From assembly GCA_963668185.1 (NCBI GenBank), contig OY764162.1, positions 2,046,001 through 2,110,000 on the forward strand: 64,000 bases of DNA, written 5' to 3'. The position numbers and the translations under genes were made by a program. Source of the stretch: G963668185 sp963668185. Lineage in GTDB: Bacteria; Chloroflexota; Dehalococcoidia; Lucifugimonadales; G963668185. Below are positions 14,113-24,000 of this stretch, in pieces. The number at the start of each line of letters is the position of its first letter. Position 1 is the stretch's first letter. Below the pieces are notes generated by a model, which was not told where the DNA came from, made no database searches, and saw only the letters and a list, made by a program, of their open reading frames with translations.

Positions 14113-15411
14113 TCAAGTGGCGGCGCGTCCTACGCCGGCGTACTCGAATCCAAGCCTGCGCATCTCGCGCACGTCGAGAGCGTTTCTGCCGTCGAACAGG
14201 AGCCTCGGGGGCCTCATGCCCGACGCCAGTTTCTTCCAGTCGGCATCGACGAACTGCGGCCACTCGGTCATAAGCACGAGCGCGCGAGCGCCGGCGACGG
14301 CATCGGCAGGGTCGGCGGCGATGCGGACGTCACGCGGCAACTGCGCGCGTGCGGTCTCGTTGGCCTGCGGGTCGAAGGCGGACACGGACACGCCTTCTTC
14401 CACAAGCGAGTTGATGAGCGCGATTGACGGCGCGCCCCGAACGTCGTCCGTCTCAGGCTTGAAGGCCAGGCCGAGGATGCACACGGGCAGGCCGGCGAGA
14501 GCGCCGTTGAAGCGGTCGCGAATCGCCTGTAGAGGCAGAATCTGCTGCCGGTTGTTGACGTTGATGACGGACCGCAGCAGGTCGAGATTCAGGCCGCAGG
14601 TGAGGGCGAGATAGTCGAGCGCGCGCACGTCCTTCGGGAAGCACGATCCGCCGTAGCCGACGCCGGCGTGGATGCGCGCGCCGGTGCGCCCGTCCATGGC
14701 GACGCCCCGGCTCACGTCGTCGATTGACGCTCCGACTCTTTCGCAGAGTTGAGCGATTTCGTTGATGAAGGAGATGCGCGTGGCGAGGAAGGCGTTGCTG
14801 GCGTACTTGACCATCTCGGCGCTCGTGACGTCGGTAATCATGCGGGGCGCGTCGATCCCGGAGTGCATGCGCTCGACGACATCGACGGCCGGCTCGTCGC
14901 CCCGCTCCACTCCGATGACTATGCGGTCCGGCGAGTCCCAGTCGGCCACCGCGCGGCCCTCGCGAAGGAACTCAGGGTTCGAGGCGTACAGCATCCCCTG
15001 CTCACGCAGGCCGCCCTCCAACAGCTTGCGGCCTGTGCCGGGGGGCACGGTGCTCTTCATGACGACGACCAGCCCGCGCGGGCGCCGCGAGCACAGCCAA
15101 TCGACGGCGGACCTCACCTGGCCGAGGTCCGCGCCGCCGGTCGCGGACGGCGGGGTGCCGGTGGCGATGACGGCGGCTTCGCCCAACGGCTCGTGGACCT
15201 CGTCGCGGTGAAGAAACCGCAGATTGCCGGAGCGGACGCCGGACGAGAGGCGCTGTTCCAAGCCGGGTTCGTACATCGGGGCGCTGCCGGAACGGAGGGC
15301 GTCCAGTCTGCGCGGGTCAATGTCGACGCCGAGGACGTCATGACCCGCGTCCGCCAGCCCTGAGGCCGCGACGGCGCCAACGTATCCGAGGCCGATGACG
15401 GTAATCTTCAT
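14113..15411 (-). CDS. ugd: UDP-glucose/GDP-mannose 6-dehydrogenase family protein
   Basis: 432 residues from ATG at 15411, which puts the NAD-binding GLGYVG motif at residues 7-12; 14 upstream in-frame codons are unlike the family. The catalytic cysteine is C257 in GYGGSCFPKD, with K202 in the SAEMVKYASNAFLA helix. The enzyme oxidises a nucleotide sugar (UDP-glucose or GDP-mannose) twice to the uronic acid, for envelope or exopolysaccharide synthesis. The C-terminal domain (about 300-430) binds the substrate nucleotide. The sugar specificity is not decidable by eye. No polysaccharide genes are adjacent. Confidence 0.9.
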   Translation of the reverse strand: MKITVIGLGYVGAVAASGLADAGHDVLGVDIDPRRLDALRSGSAPMYEPGLEQRLSSGVRSGNLRFLHRDEVHEPLGEAAVIATGTPPSATGGADLGQVRSAVDWLCSRRPRGLVVVMKSTVPPGTGRKLLEGGLREQGMLYASNPEFLREGRAVADWDSPDRIVIGVERGDEPAVDVVERMHSGIDAPRMITDVTSAEMVKYASNAFLATRISFINEIAQLCERVGASIDDVSRGVAMDGRTGARIHAGVGYGGSCFPKDVRALDYLALTCGLNLDLLRSVINVNNRQQILPLQAIRDRFNGALAGLPVCILGLAFKPETDDVRGAPSIALINSLVEEGVSVSAFDPQANETARAQLPRDVRIAADPADAVAGARALVLMTEWPQFVDADWKKLASGMRPPRLLFDGRNALDVREMRRLGFEYAGVGRAAT

Positions 15412-15453
15412 TGCGTTTCTCCGACTGGGCATTTTAACGTGCGGGGCGCTCAA

Positions 15454-15483
15454 TTGGACTTACTTGGGCGGCTAACCTAGAAT
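15454..15483 (+). promoter_or_regulatory. promoter of the first MoxR operon, with long leader
   Basis: TTGGAC (15454-15459), 18-bp spacer, TAGAAT (15478-15483). The leader to the chosen start at 15672 is about 180 nt. The rest of the 15412-15671 gap holds no gene that I can support. An upstream GTG at 15552 is in frame but would add an atypical 40-residue N-terminus. Confidence 0.45.
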
Positions 15484-15671
15484 ACGTTAACGACAAAGAG
15501 AGTCCCGCAAGCAGTCCACACAAGTCCGCCAACGGCGCCCGAGATGATCGGGTGTTTTTCTTCAGGCGATTGCCTCGGAACGACCACACAGCCGAGACGA
15601 CGTTCGAGCGCCGGGGCGGCACAGGGGCAGCGAAGGTCGTCGACGGCGAGGCGACCGCACAGGAGGTTGAC

Positions 15672-16652
15672 TTGCAAGAGCCGCAGGAACTGAGCCGGGC
15701 CAGGGACACGGCCCACAGAATACTCGACAACTGCAAAGAGGTCATCGTAGGGAAAGACGGCGCGGTTGAGTTGGCCGTCATCACGCTCATAGCCCGGGGG
15801 CACGCGCTGGTCGAGGACGTGCCGGGCGTCGGGAAGACGATGCTCGCGCGCAGCATCGCGAGGTCCGCGGGGTGCTCGTTCAAGCGCATCCAGTTCACGC
15901 CCGACCTCCTCCCGACGGACGTGACCGGCGTTTCGATATACAACCAGAAGACGGGCGACTTCGAGTTCAAGGAAGGGCCGATCCTGGCCCAGTTCGTGCT
16001 TACGGACGAGATCAACAGGGCAACGCCCAAGACGCAGTCCTCACTGCTGGAGGCGATGGAGGAACTGCAGGTCACGGTGGAGGGCGTGACGCATCCGGTG
16101 CCGCAGCCGTTCATGGTCATGGCAACGCAGAACCCGATCGAGTATGAGGGCACGTTCCCGCTGCCGGAGGCCCAGCTTGACAGGTTCCTGCTCAGGATCA
16201 CGCTGGGCTACCCGGGCGAGGACGAGGAACTTTCAATCGTGGACAGGCAGCAGCTCAGCCATCCGATAGAGTCGCTCAAGGCGGTGGCCTCTCCAGAGGA
16301 GATCTCCGAACTCCAAGCGGTCGCGCGGGAGGTGTACGTGGACGACCTGATCAAGCGGTACGTCATCGCCATCATCAACCGGACCAGAGAGCACACGGAC
16401 ATAGCGCTGGGAAGCTCCCCGAGGGGGACGCTGGCGCTGGTGCGCGGGGCGCAGGCCATGGCGCTGATCCGAGGCCGCGATTACGCGCTGCCCGACGACG
16501 TCAAGGAACTGGCGATACCGATGATCGGGCACAGGATCATCGTGTCGGCGGCGGCGAGAATGCGCGGCTTGGAGGGCTCCGATCTGGTGGAGGAGATCGT
16601 GAACGAACTGCCGGTGCCGGGGGCAGGAGCCAAGGGCTGGCTGCGTGCGTGA
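15672..16652 (+). CDS. MoxR-family AAA+ ATPase (first copy)
   Basis: 326 residues from a TTG at 15672, chosen because AGGAGG lies 5 bp upstream. Walker A is PGVGKT at 51-56, Walker B is VLTDEINRA near 109-117, and a sensor-type ATQNPIEYEGTFPLPEAQLDRF follows, as in all MoxR proteins. The C-terminal lid carries SSPRGTLALVRGAQAMA. MoxR ATPases act as chaperone-like assembly factors, usually with DUF58 and membrane partners as here. Its stop overlaps the DUF58 gene start. A paralog is at 33322-34314. Confidence 0.92.
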   Translation: MQEPQELSRARDTAHRILDNCKEVIVGKDGAVELAVITLIARGHALVEDVPGVGKTMLARSIARSAGCSFKRIQFTPDLLPTDVTGVSIYNQKTGDFEFKEGPILAQFVLTDEINRATPKTQSSLLEAMEELQVTVEGVTHPVPQPFMVMATQNPIEYEGTFPLPEAQLDRFLLRITLGYPGEDEELSIVDRQQLSHPIESLKAVASPEEISELQAVAREVYVDDLIKRYVIAIINRTREHTDIALGSSPRGTLALVRGAQAMALIRGRDYALPDDVKELAIPMIGHRIIVSAAARMRGLEGSDLVEEIVNELPVPGAGAKGWLRA

Positions 16653-17925
16653 ACGCATAAGAGGGCTGAACCGCCTGATCACCAGGCGCTTCTACCTAGT
16701 GGTGGGCCTGGCGATCGTGTGTCTCATCACGGCGTCCGCGACGGGGTTCGACCTCTTTCAGAGGCTGGTGTACATCCTGGCTCTGGCCACGCTGTTCAGC
16801 TTGTGGCTGAACTGGATGAGCCTGCGCGACCTTATCGTGACGGTCGATAGGCGCACGCGCAGAGCGCGCGTCGGGGACACGGTCGAGGAGCGGATCACGG
16901 TGCGAAACTCCGGCAATCTGCCGAAGGGCGTCCTGGAGGTTACTGACCTGACGGACATGCCGGGGTTCGAGGGGGGCGCGGCGGTGGGCGTGCCGGGCGG
17001 CGGCTTCAGGTCCTGGCTCGTCCAGGCTCCCGCGCGAAAGAGGGGGCTGTACACACTGGGGCCGGTGCAGGTGTCAAACTCGGACCCGTTCGGCCTGTTC
17101 CAGAGAAAGTTCCAGACGGGCGATACCGCGCCGCTGACCGTGTATCCTCGAATCTACAGGCTTCCGACTTTCGTGCTGCCGCCCGCGGACCTTACGGGCG
17201 AGAGTTCGATACAGAAGCGGACGCACGACCTGACGCCGCACGCGTCTTCGGTGCGGGACTACGCGTTCGGGGACAGCCTCAGCCGGATCCACTGGAACAG
17301 CACCGCGCGCCTCGGCAGGCTGATGTCGAAGGAGTTCGACCTGGGCAGGGCCAGCGACGTGTGGATCGTGCTGGACCTGCAGCGAGACGTGCAAGCGGGC
17401 GAACTGGAGGAGAGCACGGACGAGTACGCTGTGACGGCGGCGGCCTCGGTGGCGCAGAAGTACCTGGACTCGGAGCTTCCGGTGGGACTGATCGCGCACG
17501 GGGACCGGAGCTATAAGCACTCGGCGGAGACCGGGCCGGGCCAGATGGACCGCCTCCTGGACATGCTGGCGACGTGCCAAGCGGAGGGCGAGACGCCGCT
17601 CTCGGAGGCGCTGGCCAGAGACGAGGGGCTCTGGAGCCACTTCACGTCGCTCGTGGTGGTGACTTCTTCGCACCTGACCGACTGGGTGGTCGCGCTGCGC
17701 GAGCTATCGAAGCGCAGGGTGCGGGTGGCGGTGATCTACGTGGACAGCCTGAGCTTCGGGGGCTACTTCGATACGGAGCCTGTGCTGGAAGCGCTGGAGC
17801 TCGAAGGGGTCGTCACGTACCTCGTTCGGAAGGGAGATCACATCCCCGCGTCGCTCAGCAACCCGTACTCGGCGGCGACGCTTGAATCGAGGCAGGAGGC
17901 CGTGGCCGTGGGGCGGACGCTATGA
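16645..17925 (+). CDS. DUF58 protein (first copy)
   Basis: 426 residues from GTG at 16645, overlapping the MoxR gene by 8 bp. Two membrane helices at about 18-35 and 38-55 anchor it. A beta-rich region follows, and the DUF58 signature RDYAFGDSLSRIHWNSTARLGRLMSKEFD is seen in parts around residues 205-235. The C-terminal half is VWFA-like (VWIVLDLQ near 243). DUF58 proteins are membrane-attached partners of MoxR ATPases, probably presenting a client to them. It is followed by the transglutaminase-like gene with a 4-bp overlap. Confidence 0.9.
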   Translation: MRERIRGLNRLITRRFYLVVGLAIVCLITASATGFDLFQRLVYILALATLFSLWLNWMSLRDLIVTVDRRTRRARVGDTVEERITVRNSGNLPKGVLEVTDLTDMPGFEGGAAVGVPGGGFRSWLVQAPARKRGLYTLGPVQVSNSDPFGLFQRKFQTGDTAPLTVYPRIYRLPTFVLPPADLTGESSIQKRTHDLTPHASSVRDYAFGDSLSRIHWNSTARLGRLMSKEFDLGRASDVWIVLDLQRDVQAGELEESTDEYAVTAAASVAQKYLDSELPVGLIAHGDRSYKHSAETGPGQMDRLLDMLATCQAEGETPLSEALARDEGLWSHFTSLVVVTSSHLTDWVVALRELSKRRVRVAVIYVDSLSFGGYFDTEPVLEALELEGVVTYLVRKGDHIPASLSNPYSAATLESRQEAVAVGRTL

Positions 17926-20468
17926 ATGCGAGCACGACCGCCCGAGGCGGGACGACCGGCGGCGAAGTCCGCGCGCCGCTGGAGTCGGCGTGGAACTGGG
18001 TCGTCAAGTGGACTCCCGAACAGGGATGGGTAGCTCTGTGCCTCTTCATCCTCATGCTGCTGGTCACGGGATCGCTCGTGACGGATGCGCGCTGGGTGGA
18101 GTTGCCGGGTCTCCGAGCGACGCTCGTCCTGTCATCACTCTGCGGGCTTGGGCTGGCCAAGGTGAAGCGGCACTGGGCGTTGCTGCACTCGATCGGACTG
18201 GCCGCCGGAGCGGTGGTCGTGATCTGGAACGGGACTCAGATCATCGGCGGAAGTCCTGTTGAGAGGATCGGCTCTCTTGGCGAGCGGCTGACTTCCTGGT
18301 ACCAGGTCGCCTCCGGAGACGGCATCAGTACGGACGTGTTGCCGATGTCCCTGGGGATTCTGGGCATTGCCTGGCTGCTGGGGTATATCGGCTCCTGGTA
18401 CATCTACAGGCGGAGCAATGTCTGGGTCGCGGTCCTGACCGTCGGCGTGACGATCCTGACGACGCTGAGCTACCTGCCGCTGGACATCAAGTACACTTCC
18501 CGATTCTTCCTGTTTACGATGCTGGCGATGCTGCTCATAGTGCGAATGAACAGCGTTCAGAGACACTCGGACTGGCGAAAGTCAGGCACAAGTTACCAGC
18601 ACTCGGACAGTTGGACGGCGCTCTTCGCGGCAACTGCCATCAGCGTTGTCGTACTCCTGGCATCAGCCATAGTCCCGGCCAGGGTTTACGTATCGGACTT
18701 CCTAGTCGATACGTGGAGGGCGGGACGCTCGCCTGTCGAGTTCCTCGAGGAGGAGTTCTCCCGGCTGTTCGGGATCGTTCCGTCCCGCAAGAACGCGTGG
18801 GGGCGTTTCTTCGGCAGCACGATGCCCTTCAAGGGGGAGATATCTTTCGATGGAGACACGGCGATCTGGGTGAGGTCCGAGTATCCCTCTTACTGGACGA
18901 CTCGCACATACAGCGAGTACACGTCCAAGGGGTGGAAGTCGGGCCGAACCGAGCCGCTGTACACGACGCCGGACACGCTGATGCCTGCGCCCCAGGAGAC
19001 GGCGAAACGACTTGACGTGAACCAGACGGTGATGCTGAACTTCGAGACGAAGAGCGCCATGACCGGGGGCGAGTTGCAGTGGATCAGCGAGCCGATTGTG
19101 CTTCATACGCTCCAGCCCAAGCAGTTCGTGCTGGACCTCACCGCGCCGGAGGTAGATCCGGCACTGCCGGATGATGTTCGGACGGTCGCGATCGCGCTTC
19201 GGGACGACCTCAACCCGCCTCTAGAGCAGGAGTTTGTGGAGTCCTACATCTCCAGGCTGCTGCCCCAAGACCTGGTATTGGAGGACGTGGAGCGGCAGAC
19301 CAGCGAAGAGTCTGACGAGCCGGACATCGTGGCTAAGGTCATCCTGGAACGAAAGACGCCGGTGAGCCAGGAGATCGTATCGTGGCGATTCGCCGAGCGG
19401 CTTGACAGGGGAGCCGACTATTCGATGGTGTCCTCGGTGTCCTTGGCAGACGGCGAAGACCTCCGCAACGCTGAGACCGAGTACACGGGATTCATCCGGG
19501 ACCACTACGTGAGCCTGCCGGTCGACCTTCCGCCGCGCATAGGCGAACTGGCGGCTGACGTTACCGCCAACGCGCCCACGCCTTACGACAAGGCCGTGGC
19601 GATCCGCGATCATCTACGAAGCCCAATCTACACGTTCTCCCAGAGCGTTGAAGCGCCACCGCCTGACACCGACGCGGTCGATCGATTCCTGTTCGAGACA
19701 CAGACGGGGTACAGCGACCACTACGCATCGGCAATGGCGGTGATGCTGCGAACCGTTGGCGTGCCCACCAGACTCGCCGGCGGATACGCGCCGGGAGTGG
19801 CGCTGCTATCGGGCAACAAACGGGTTGCCGACAGGGACAGCCATCTCTGGGTGCAGGTCTATTTCCCGGAGTACGGCTGGATCGACTTCGAGCCGACGCC
19901 GAACTGGGAGGTACACACGAGGGCAAGGCCGACCGCGGACCCAGGATTGGGTGACCTGGATCCGTCTCCGGAACAGCTCGACCGGCCCGACCCAACGGAG
20001 CGAGGCCTCGAGCCTGACCTGCTGTTCTCTGGCAGCGATATCCAGCAGACATCGATCATGAGCAGGACGTTCAACCTGACAAACCTGGTGACTTTTGGGG
20101 CGGTTGCCGGCGGCTTGGCGATCTTTGCACTGATTGCGCGCGCCGCCTGGTTGTTTGGACTTGGCAAGCTCAACGCGGCGGAGCAGGCTTACGTCAAGAT
20201 GAACAGGCTCGGCACTCTTGCCGGCGTCGGCCGGCGAGCCGGCCAGACGGCGACCGACTATGCGCAGACGCTAGGCATCAGGGCGCCGCAGGTGGCTTCA
20301 GCAGCGGCGGCGGTTAGCGCCGAGTACAGCGCCAGCACGTACGGCCGCCGTGAGGTCACAGAAGAGGATGAACAGGAGATGAACGACTCCTGGCGAACGA
20401 TTCGAGGCGGGTTAATCAGGCAGGCTCTCAGGAGAGTTGTGCCCATTCGTGAGGACAGGGCCAGATGA
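17922..20468 (+). CDS. transglutaminase-like membrane protein (TgpA type) with Ser at the Cys site
   Basis: 848 residues. Several membrane helices at the N-terminus (about 38-260), a large extracytoplasmic region containing a transglutaminase core (about 525-665), another helix near 715-735, and a C-terminal DUF4129-like domain (about 745-840). The core shows GYSDHYASAMAVMLRTVGVP, SHLWVQVYFPEYGW and FEPTP. The family has Cys-His-Asp; here the Cys position is Ser (S598, codon AGC), His is H641, and the acidic position is E657. This probably removes or changes catalysis. It sits in a tight MoxR-DUF58-TgpA-ogt string with 4-bp overlaps. Confidence 0.88.
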   Translation: MNASTTARGGTTGGEVRAPLESAWNWVVKWTPEQGWVALCLFILMLLVTGSLVTDARWVELPGLRATLVLSSLCGLGLAKVKRHWALLHSIGLAAGAVVVIWNGTQIIGGSPVERIGSLGERLTSWYQVASGDGISTDVLPMSLGILGIAWLLGYIGSWYIYRRSNVWVAVLTVGVTILTTLSYLPLDIKYTSRFFLFTMLAMLLIVRMNSVQRHSDWRKSGTSYQHSDSWTALFAATAISVVVLLASAIVPARVYVSDFLVDTWRAGRSPVEFLEEEFSRLFGIVPSRKNAWGRFFGSTMPFKGEISFDGDTAIWVRSEYPSYWTTRTYSEYTSKGWKSGRTEPLYTTPDTLMPAPQETAKRLDVNQTVMLNFETKSAMTGGELQWISEPIVLHTLQPKQFVLDLTAPEVDPALPDDVRTVAIALRDDLNPPLEQEFVESYISRLLPQDLVLEDVERQTSEESDEPDIVAKVILERKTPVSQEIVSWRFAERLDRGADYSMVSSVSLADGEDLRNAETEYTGFIRDHYVSLPVDLPPRIGELAADVTANAPTPYDKAVAIRDHLRSPIYTFSQSVEAPPPDTDAVDRFLFETQTGYSDHYASAMAVMLRTVGVPTRLAGGYAPGVALLSGNKRVADRDSHLWVQVYFPEYGWIDFEPTPNWEVHTRARPTADPGLGDLDPSPEQLDRPDPTERGLEPDLLFSGSDIQQTSIMSRTFNLTNLVTFGAVAGGLAIFALIARAAWLFGLGKLNAAEQAYVKMNRLGTLAGVGRRAGQTATDYAQTLGIRAPQVASAAAAVSAEYSASTYGRREVTEEDEQEMNDSWRTIRGGLIRQALRRVVPIREDRAR

Positions 20469-20980
20469 AGCTGAACTACGATATCTTCGAGACGGAGCTT
20501 GGCTGGATGGGGGTGATCGGCGGCGGACGCGGGCTGAGGCGGACTACCTTGCCGCAGACCGATCCCGCATCTTGCGCCGAGCTACTCGGCCCAGAGCTAG
20601 ACTCGGCAGTGCAGTCCCCTGCCTTGTTCGGAGACCTCAGGGCCCGGATCGAGCGGCAGTTCTCCGGCGATTCGATCACGTTCGCGGACCTCGAACTGGA
20701 CGTCGATGACGCAAGGCCGTTCTTTCAGGCGGCCTGGGCGGCGTGCCGGACGATACCGAGCGGCAGCACGCGAACGTACGGCTGGTTGGCGGCAGCGGCG
20801 GGCAGCCCGGCGGCGGCGCGCGCGGCGGGGCAAGCGATGGCGCGGAACCGGCTGCCGATCGTGGTGCCGTGTCACCGCGTGGTGGCGAGCGACGGGAGCC
20901 TGGGCGGGTTTGGACGGGGAAGGTCGAGGCTGGACCTCAAGAGCCGACTGCTGGAGATCGAGGCGAACGCGCGCGGCTGA
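20465..20980 (+). CDS. ogt: methylated-DNA-protein cysteine methyltransferase
   Basis: 171 residues, start overlapping the previous stop (ATGA). The C-terminal domain has the acceptor motif IVVPCHRVV with C136 and an upstream RTYGWLAAAAG helix that matches the DNA-binding winged helix. A short, poorly conserved N-terminal domain precedes it (1-80). It transfers the methyl group of O6-methylguanine to its own cysteine. Co-transcription with a MoxR operon is unusual but the 4-bp overlap makes it likely. Confidence 0.9.
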   Translation: MKLNYDIFETELGWMGVIGGGRGLRRTTLPQTDPASCAELLGPELDSAVQSPALFGDLRARIERQFSGDSITFADLELDVDDARPFFQAAWAACRTIPSGSTRTYGWLAAAAGSPAAARAAGQAMARNRLPIVVPCHRVVASDGSLGGFGRGRSRLDLKSRLLEIEANARG

Positions 20981-21027
20981 GGCTTTATTGCCCACCCATG
21001 GGGGAAGACTACGAGGTCAGACTCGCG

Positions 21028-24000
21028 TCAGGAAGCTGAAGCGTCCTCGACGACTATCTGACCCGCGGCGCCCAGGACCTCTCCCAACATACGCTCCAGT
21101 TCGTCTGAAATGAGGATGCCCATGTCGTCCCATTTCATCGAAACCACGCGCTTGCCAGAGGCGATCTCCAACTCCACCTGGTCGCCGCCCTCGTGGTCAA
21201 GCAGGACTCTCTTGATCTCGGAGAGCATGCGGAGATCGTAGTCTTCCTGGTCGCTTTCGCGTATGAGCAGCCTGAGCCGACGCGCGGCGGCGTGCTGTGG
21301 AACAACCGCAGGCCCGTTCGCGGACTCGGCAACTACTGCCGTAGGGGTCTGCGCCTCGCTCGCGTATTGACCGCCGTTCTGCGCTAGCGTCCCGGCAGCG
21401 TGAGACACGGCGCTCATGCCGGGCTCGGGCTCATCGCCCGGAACTGCGTACTCATTGGCGGAAACACAGCTAAGCCGCACTTCATCGTCGCGCATGCGGA
21501 CGGACGCGACGGCGTTCACGAGCTTCCCGGTCTCCCACAGCCCCTGCGTCTCCTGAAGCACGTTCTCCCAGACGAAGACCTCAACCGAGCCGTCCAACAG
21601 GTTCAGCGTGGCGATCACGTAGGGGCGCTGCGTCTTTGTCAGCCGATGGCTTATGGCAGACAACTGGCCGACAACCGTTACTTCCCTGCCCTGCATTTCC
21701 GGCGTGAGATCAGCCCTGGCGACGACTGCCGACTTATCGCCGTTCACCATTGCAGACGCAAGCGCCTTTCCGGAGGAGAGGGCCACTCCGAGCAGGTCCA
21801 GTTCCCAGGCGTGAACCTCACCCGGCACAGCTTGTGTATCAGGGACATCGATTCTTGCCAGCGGGGCCTCCGTAGATTGGCCGAGGGCTTCGAACATCGT
21901 GGACTGGTCGGAGCCGCGCAGAGCAGCTTCGCTCTGGGCAAGCGATATCGTCCTGTCGACAACCTCAAGCAGGCCGGCGCGGCTGCCGAAGCAGTCCAAT
22001 GCGCCGGCGCGGACCAGCGTCTCCAGCGTCTTGCGAGTCAAGCCTCCCAAGTCCGCGTTGCGACACATCTGCTCGATCGACTCGTACTCTCCGTTCTCAG
22101 CGCGTCCATCGATCAGAGGCTGCACGGCGGCGGCCCCGATGCCCTTTATCGCCCCGAGGCCAAACCGGATGACCTTCGAGCCGTCCTCCTGCTCCTCGAT
22201 GACGAACTCCGTGCCGCTCCTGTTTACGTCAGGCCCGACGACGGGCACTTCAAGGCGCTGCGCCTCCTCCACCGACGCCGCCAACTTCTCCGAGTTGCCG
22301 GTGTAGGCGTTGAGGAGCGAGACCATGTACTCGGCGGGATAGTTGGCCTTGAAGTAGGCCGTCCAGTATGAGATCAGCCCGTAGCTAACGCTGTGCGCCT
22401 TGTTGAAGGCGTACCCGGCGAATGGCTCGATCAGCTCGAACAGTCTCTCGGCCAACTCCTGAGCGTAGCCCTGGGCCTGCGCGCCGCTTACGAATTTCTC
22501 CTTCTCCTGCGCCATGATCGCAGGCACCTTCTTGCCCATGGCCTTGCGAACGATGTCCGCCTCGCCCAGGCTGTAGCCTGCGAATCTACGGGCGATCTGG
22601 AGCACCTGATCCTGGTACACGATGACGCCGTACGTCTCCTCAAGGATGTCTCGCAAGCCTTCGTGCGGATACTCCGGCTTGGCACGACCGAACTTAGCGT
22701 CTATGAACGTGTTGATGTGCTCCATGGGGCCAGGCCGATACAGCGCGATCATTGCGGCAACGTCGCCTAAAGAGGAGGGCTTGAGTTCCTGGATGTACCT
22801 GGTCATGCCCTGACCTTCAAGCTGGAATATGCCCGACGTTTCGCCGCGCGAGAGCATGGCGAATGCCCTGGCATCGTCCAGCGGGATCTCGTTAAGGTCC
22901 ATGTCCCTGCCGTTGGAACCGGCGATCAGCTTGCGGACCCTGTCCAAAATCGTGAGATTGGCAAGACCCAGGAAGTCCATCTTGAGCAGGCCCAGGTCCG
23001 CGATCGGGTCCATGGAGTACTGCGTCATCGTCACGCCTTCGTCGGCGCCCTTTACGGGCCGTTGAAGCGGCACGACCTCGTCGAGCGGCTCCTGGGAGAT
23101 CACCACCCCGGCGGCATGAGTGCTGGAGTGGCGGGTCAGCCCCTCCAGCTTGCGGGCGGTGTCGATGAGCTTGCCGATGCTCTCGTCCGCCCTGTACATC
23201 TCCGCCAACTCAGGGGTCTCGTTCAGCGCGTCGTCGATCGTGACGTTGAGCCTGAACGGGACCTGCCTTGCCACGCTGTCAACGTCCGCGTACGGCATCG
23301 CGAGGGCGCGGCCCGTGTCCCTGATCGCGGCCCTTGCGCCGAGCGTGCCGAAGGTGATGATCTGCGCAACGTGCTCCCTGCCGTACTTGCGGACGACGTA
23401 GTTGATGACCTCCTCGCGCCGGTCGTCCTGAAAGTCCATGTCGATGTCCGGCATCTCCTTGCGCTCCACGTTCAGGAAACGCTCGAAGACGAGGCCGTAC
23501 GTCATGGGGTTCACGTCGGTAACGTCCAGGCAGTACAGGACGAGGCTTGCGGCGGCGCTGCCGCGCAAAGCCAGCAGGATGTCGTTCTGCCTCACAAATC
23601 TCGCGATGTCCCACACGACGAGGAAGTAGTCAGCGAATCGAGTTTGCCGGATCACTTCCAGTTCGTAGTCGAGCCTCTCGCGGTCTTCAGAGGTCGGGCT
23701 GGGGACACGGCGCTTGAAACCCTCGCGGCACAGTCTGTTGAGATACTCGTCGGCGCTCATGCCTTCAGGCGCCTGGTAACGGGGAAGCCTGAGCACATCG
23801 AAGTCGAGCTTAAGGTCGCACGAGTCAGCGATGAGCCGCGTGTTGCTCACGGCCTGCGGCAGATCATCAAAGAGCGCCTCCATCTCCCCGGGGCTCTTGA
23901 GGAAGTAGGAATCGTCCTCCATTCTCATGCGTCCGTCATCATTGACGTTCGTGTTGGTGTGAATACAGATCAGGACGTCCTGTAGCGGCGCGTCCTCGCG

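Noticed and set aside
15552..15671. Forty-codon upstream extension of the first MoxR gene from GTG 15552
   Set aside because: The extension is atypical for MoxR and a strong AGGAGG directly serves the TTG at 15672.
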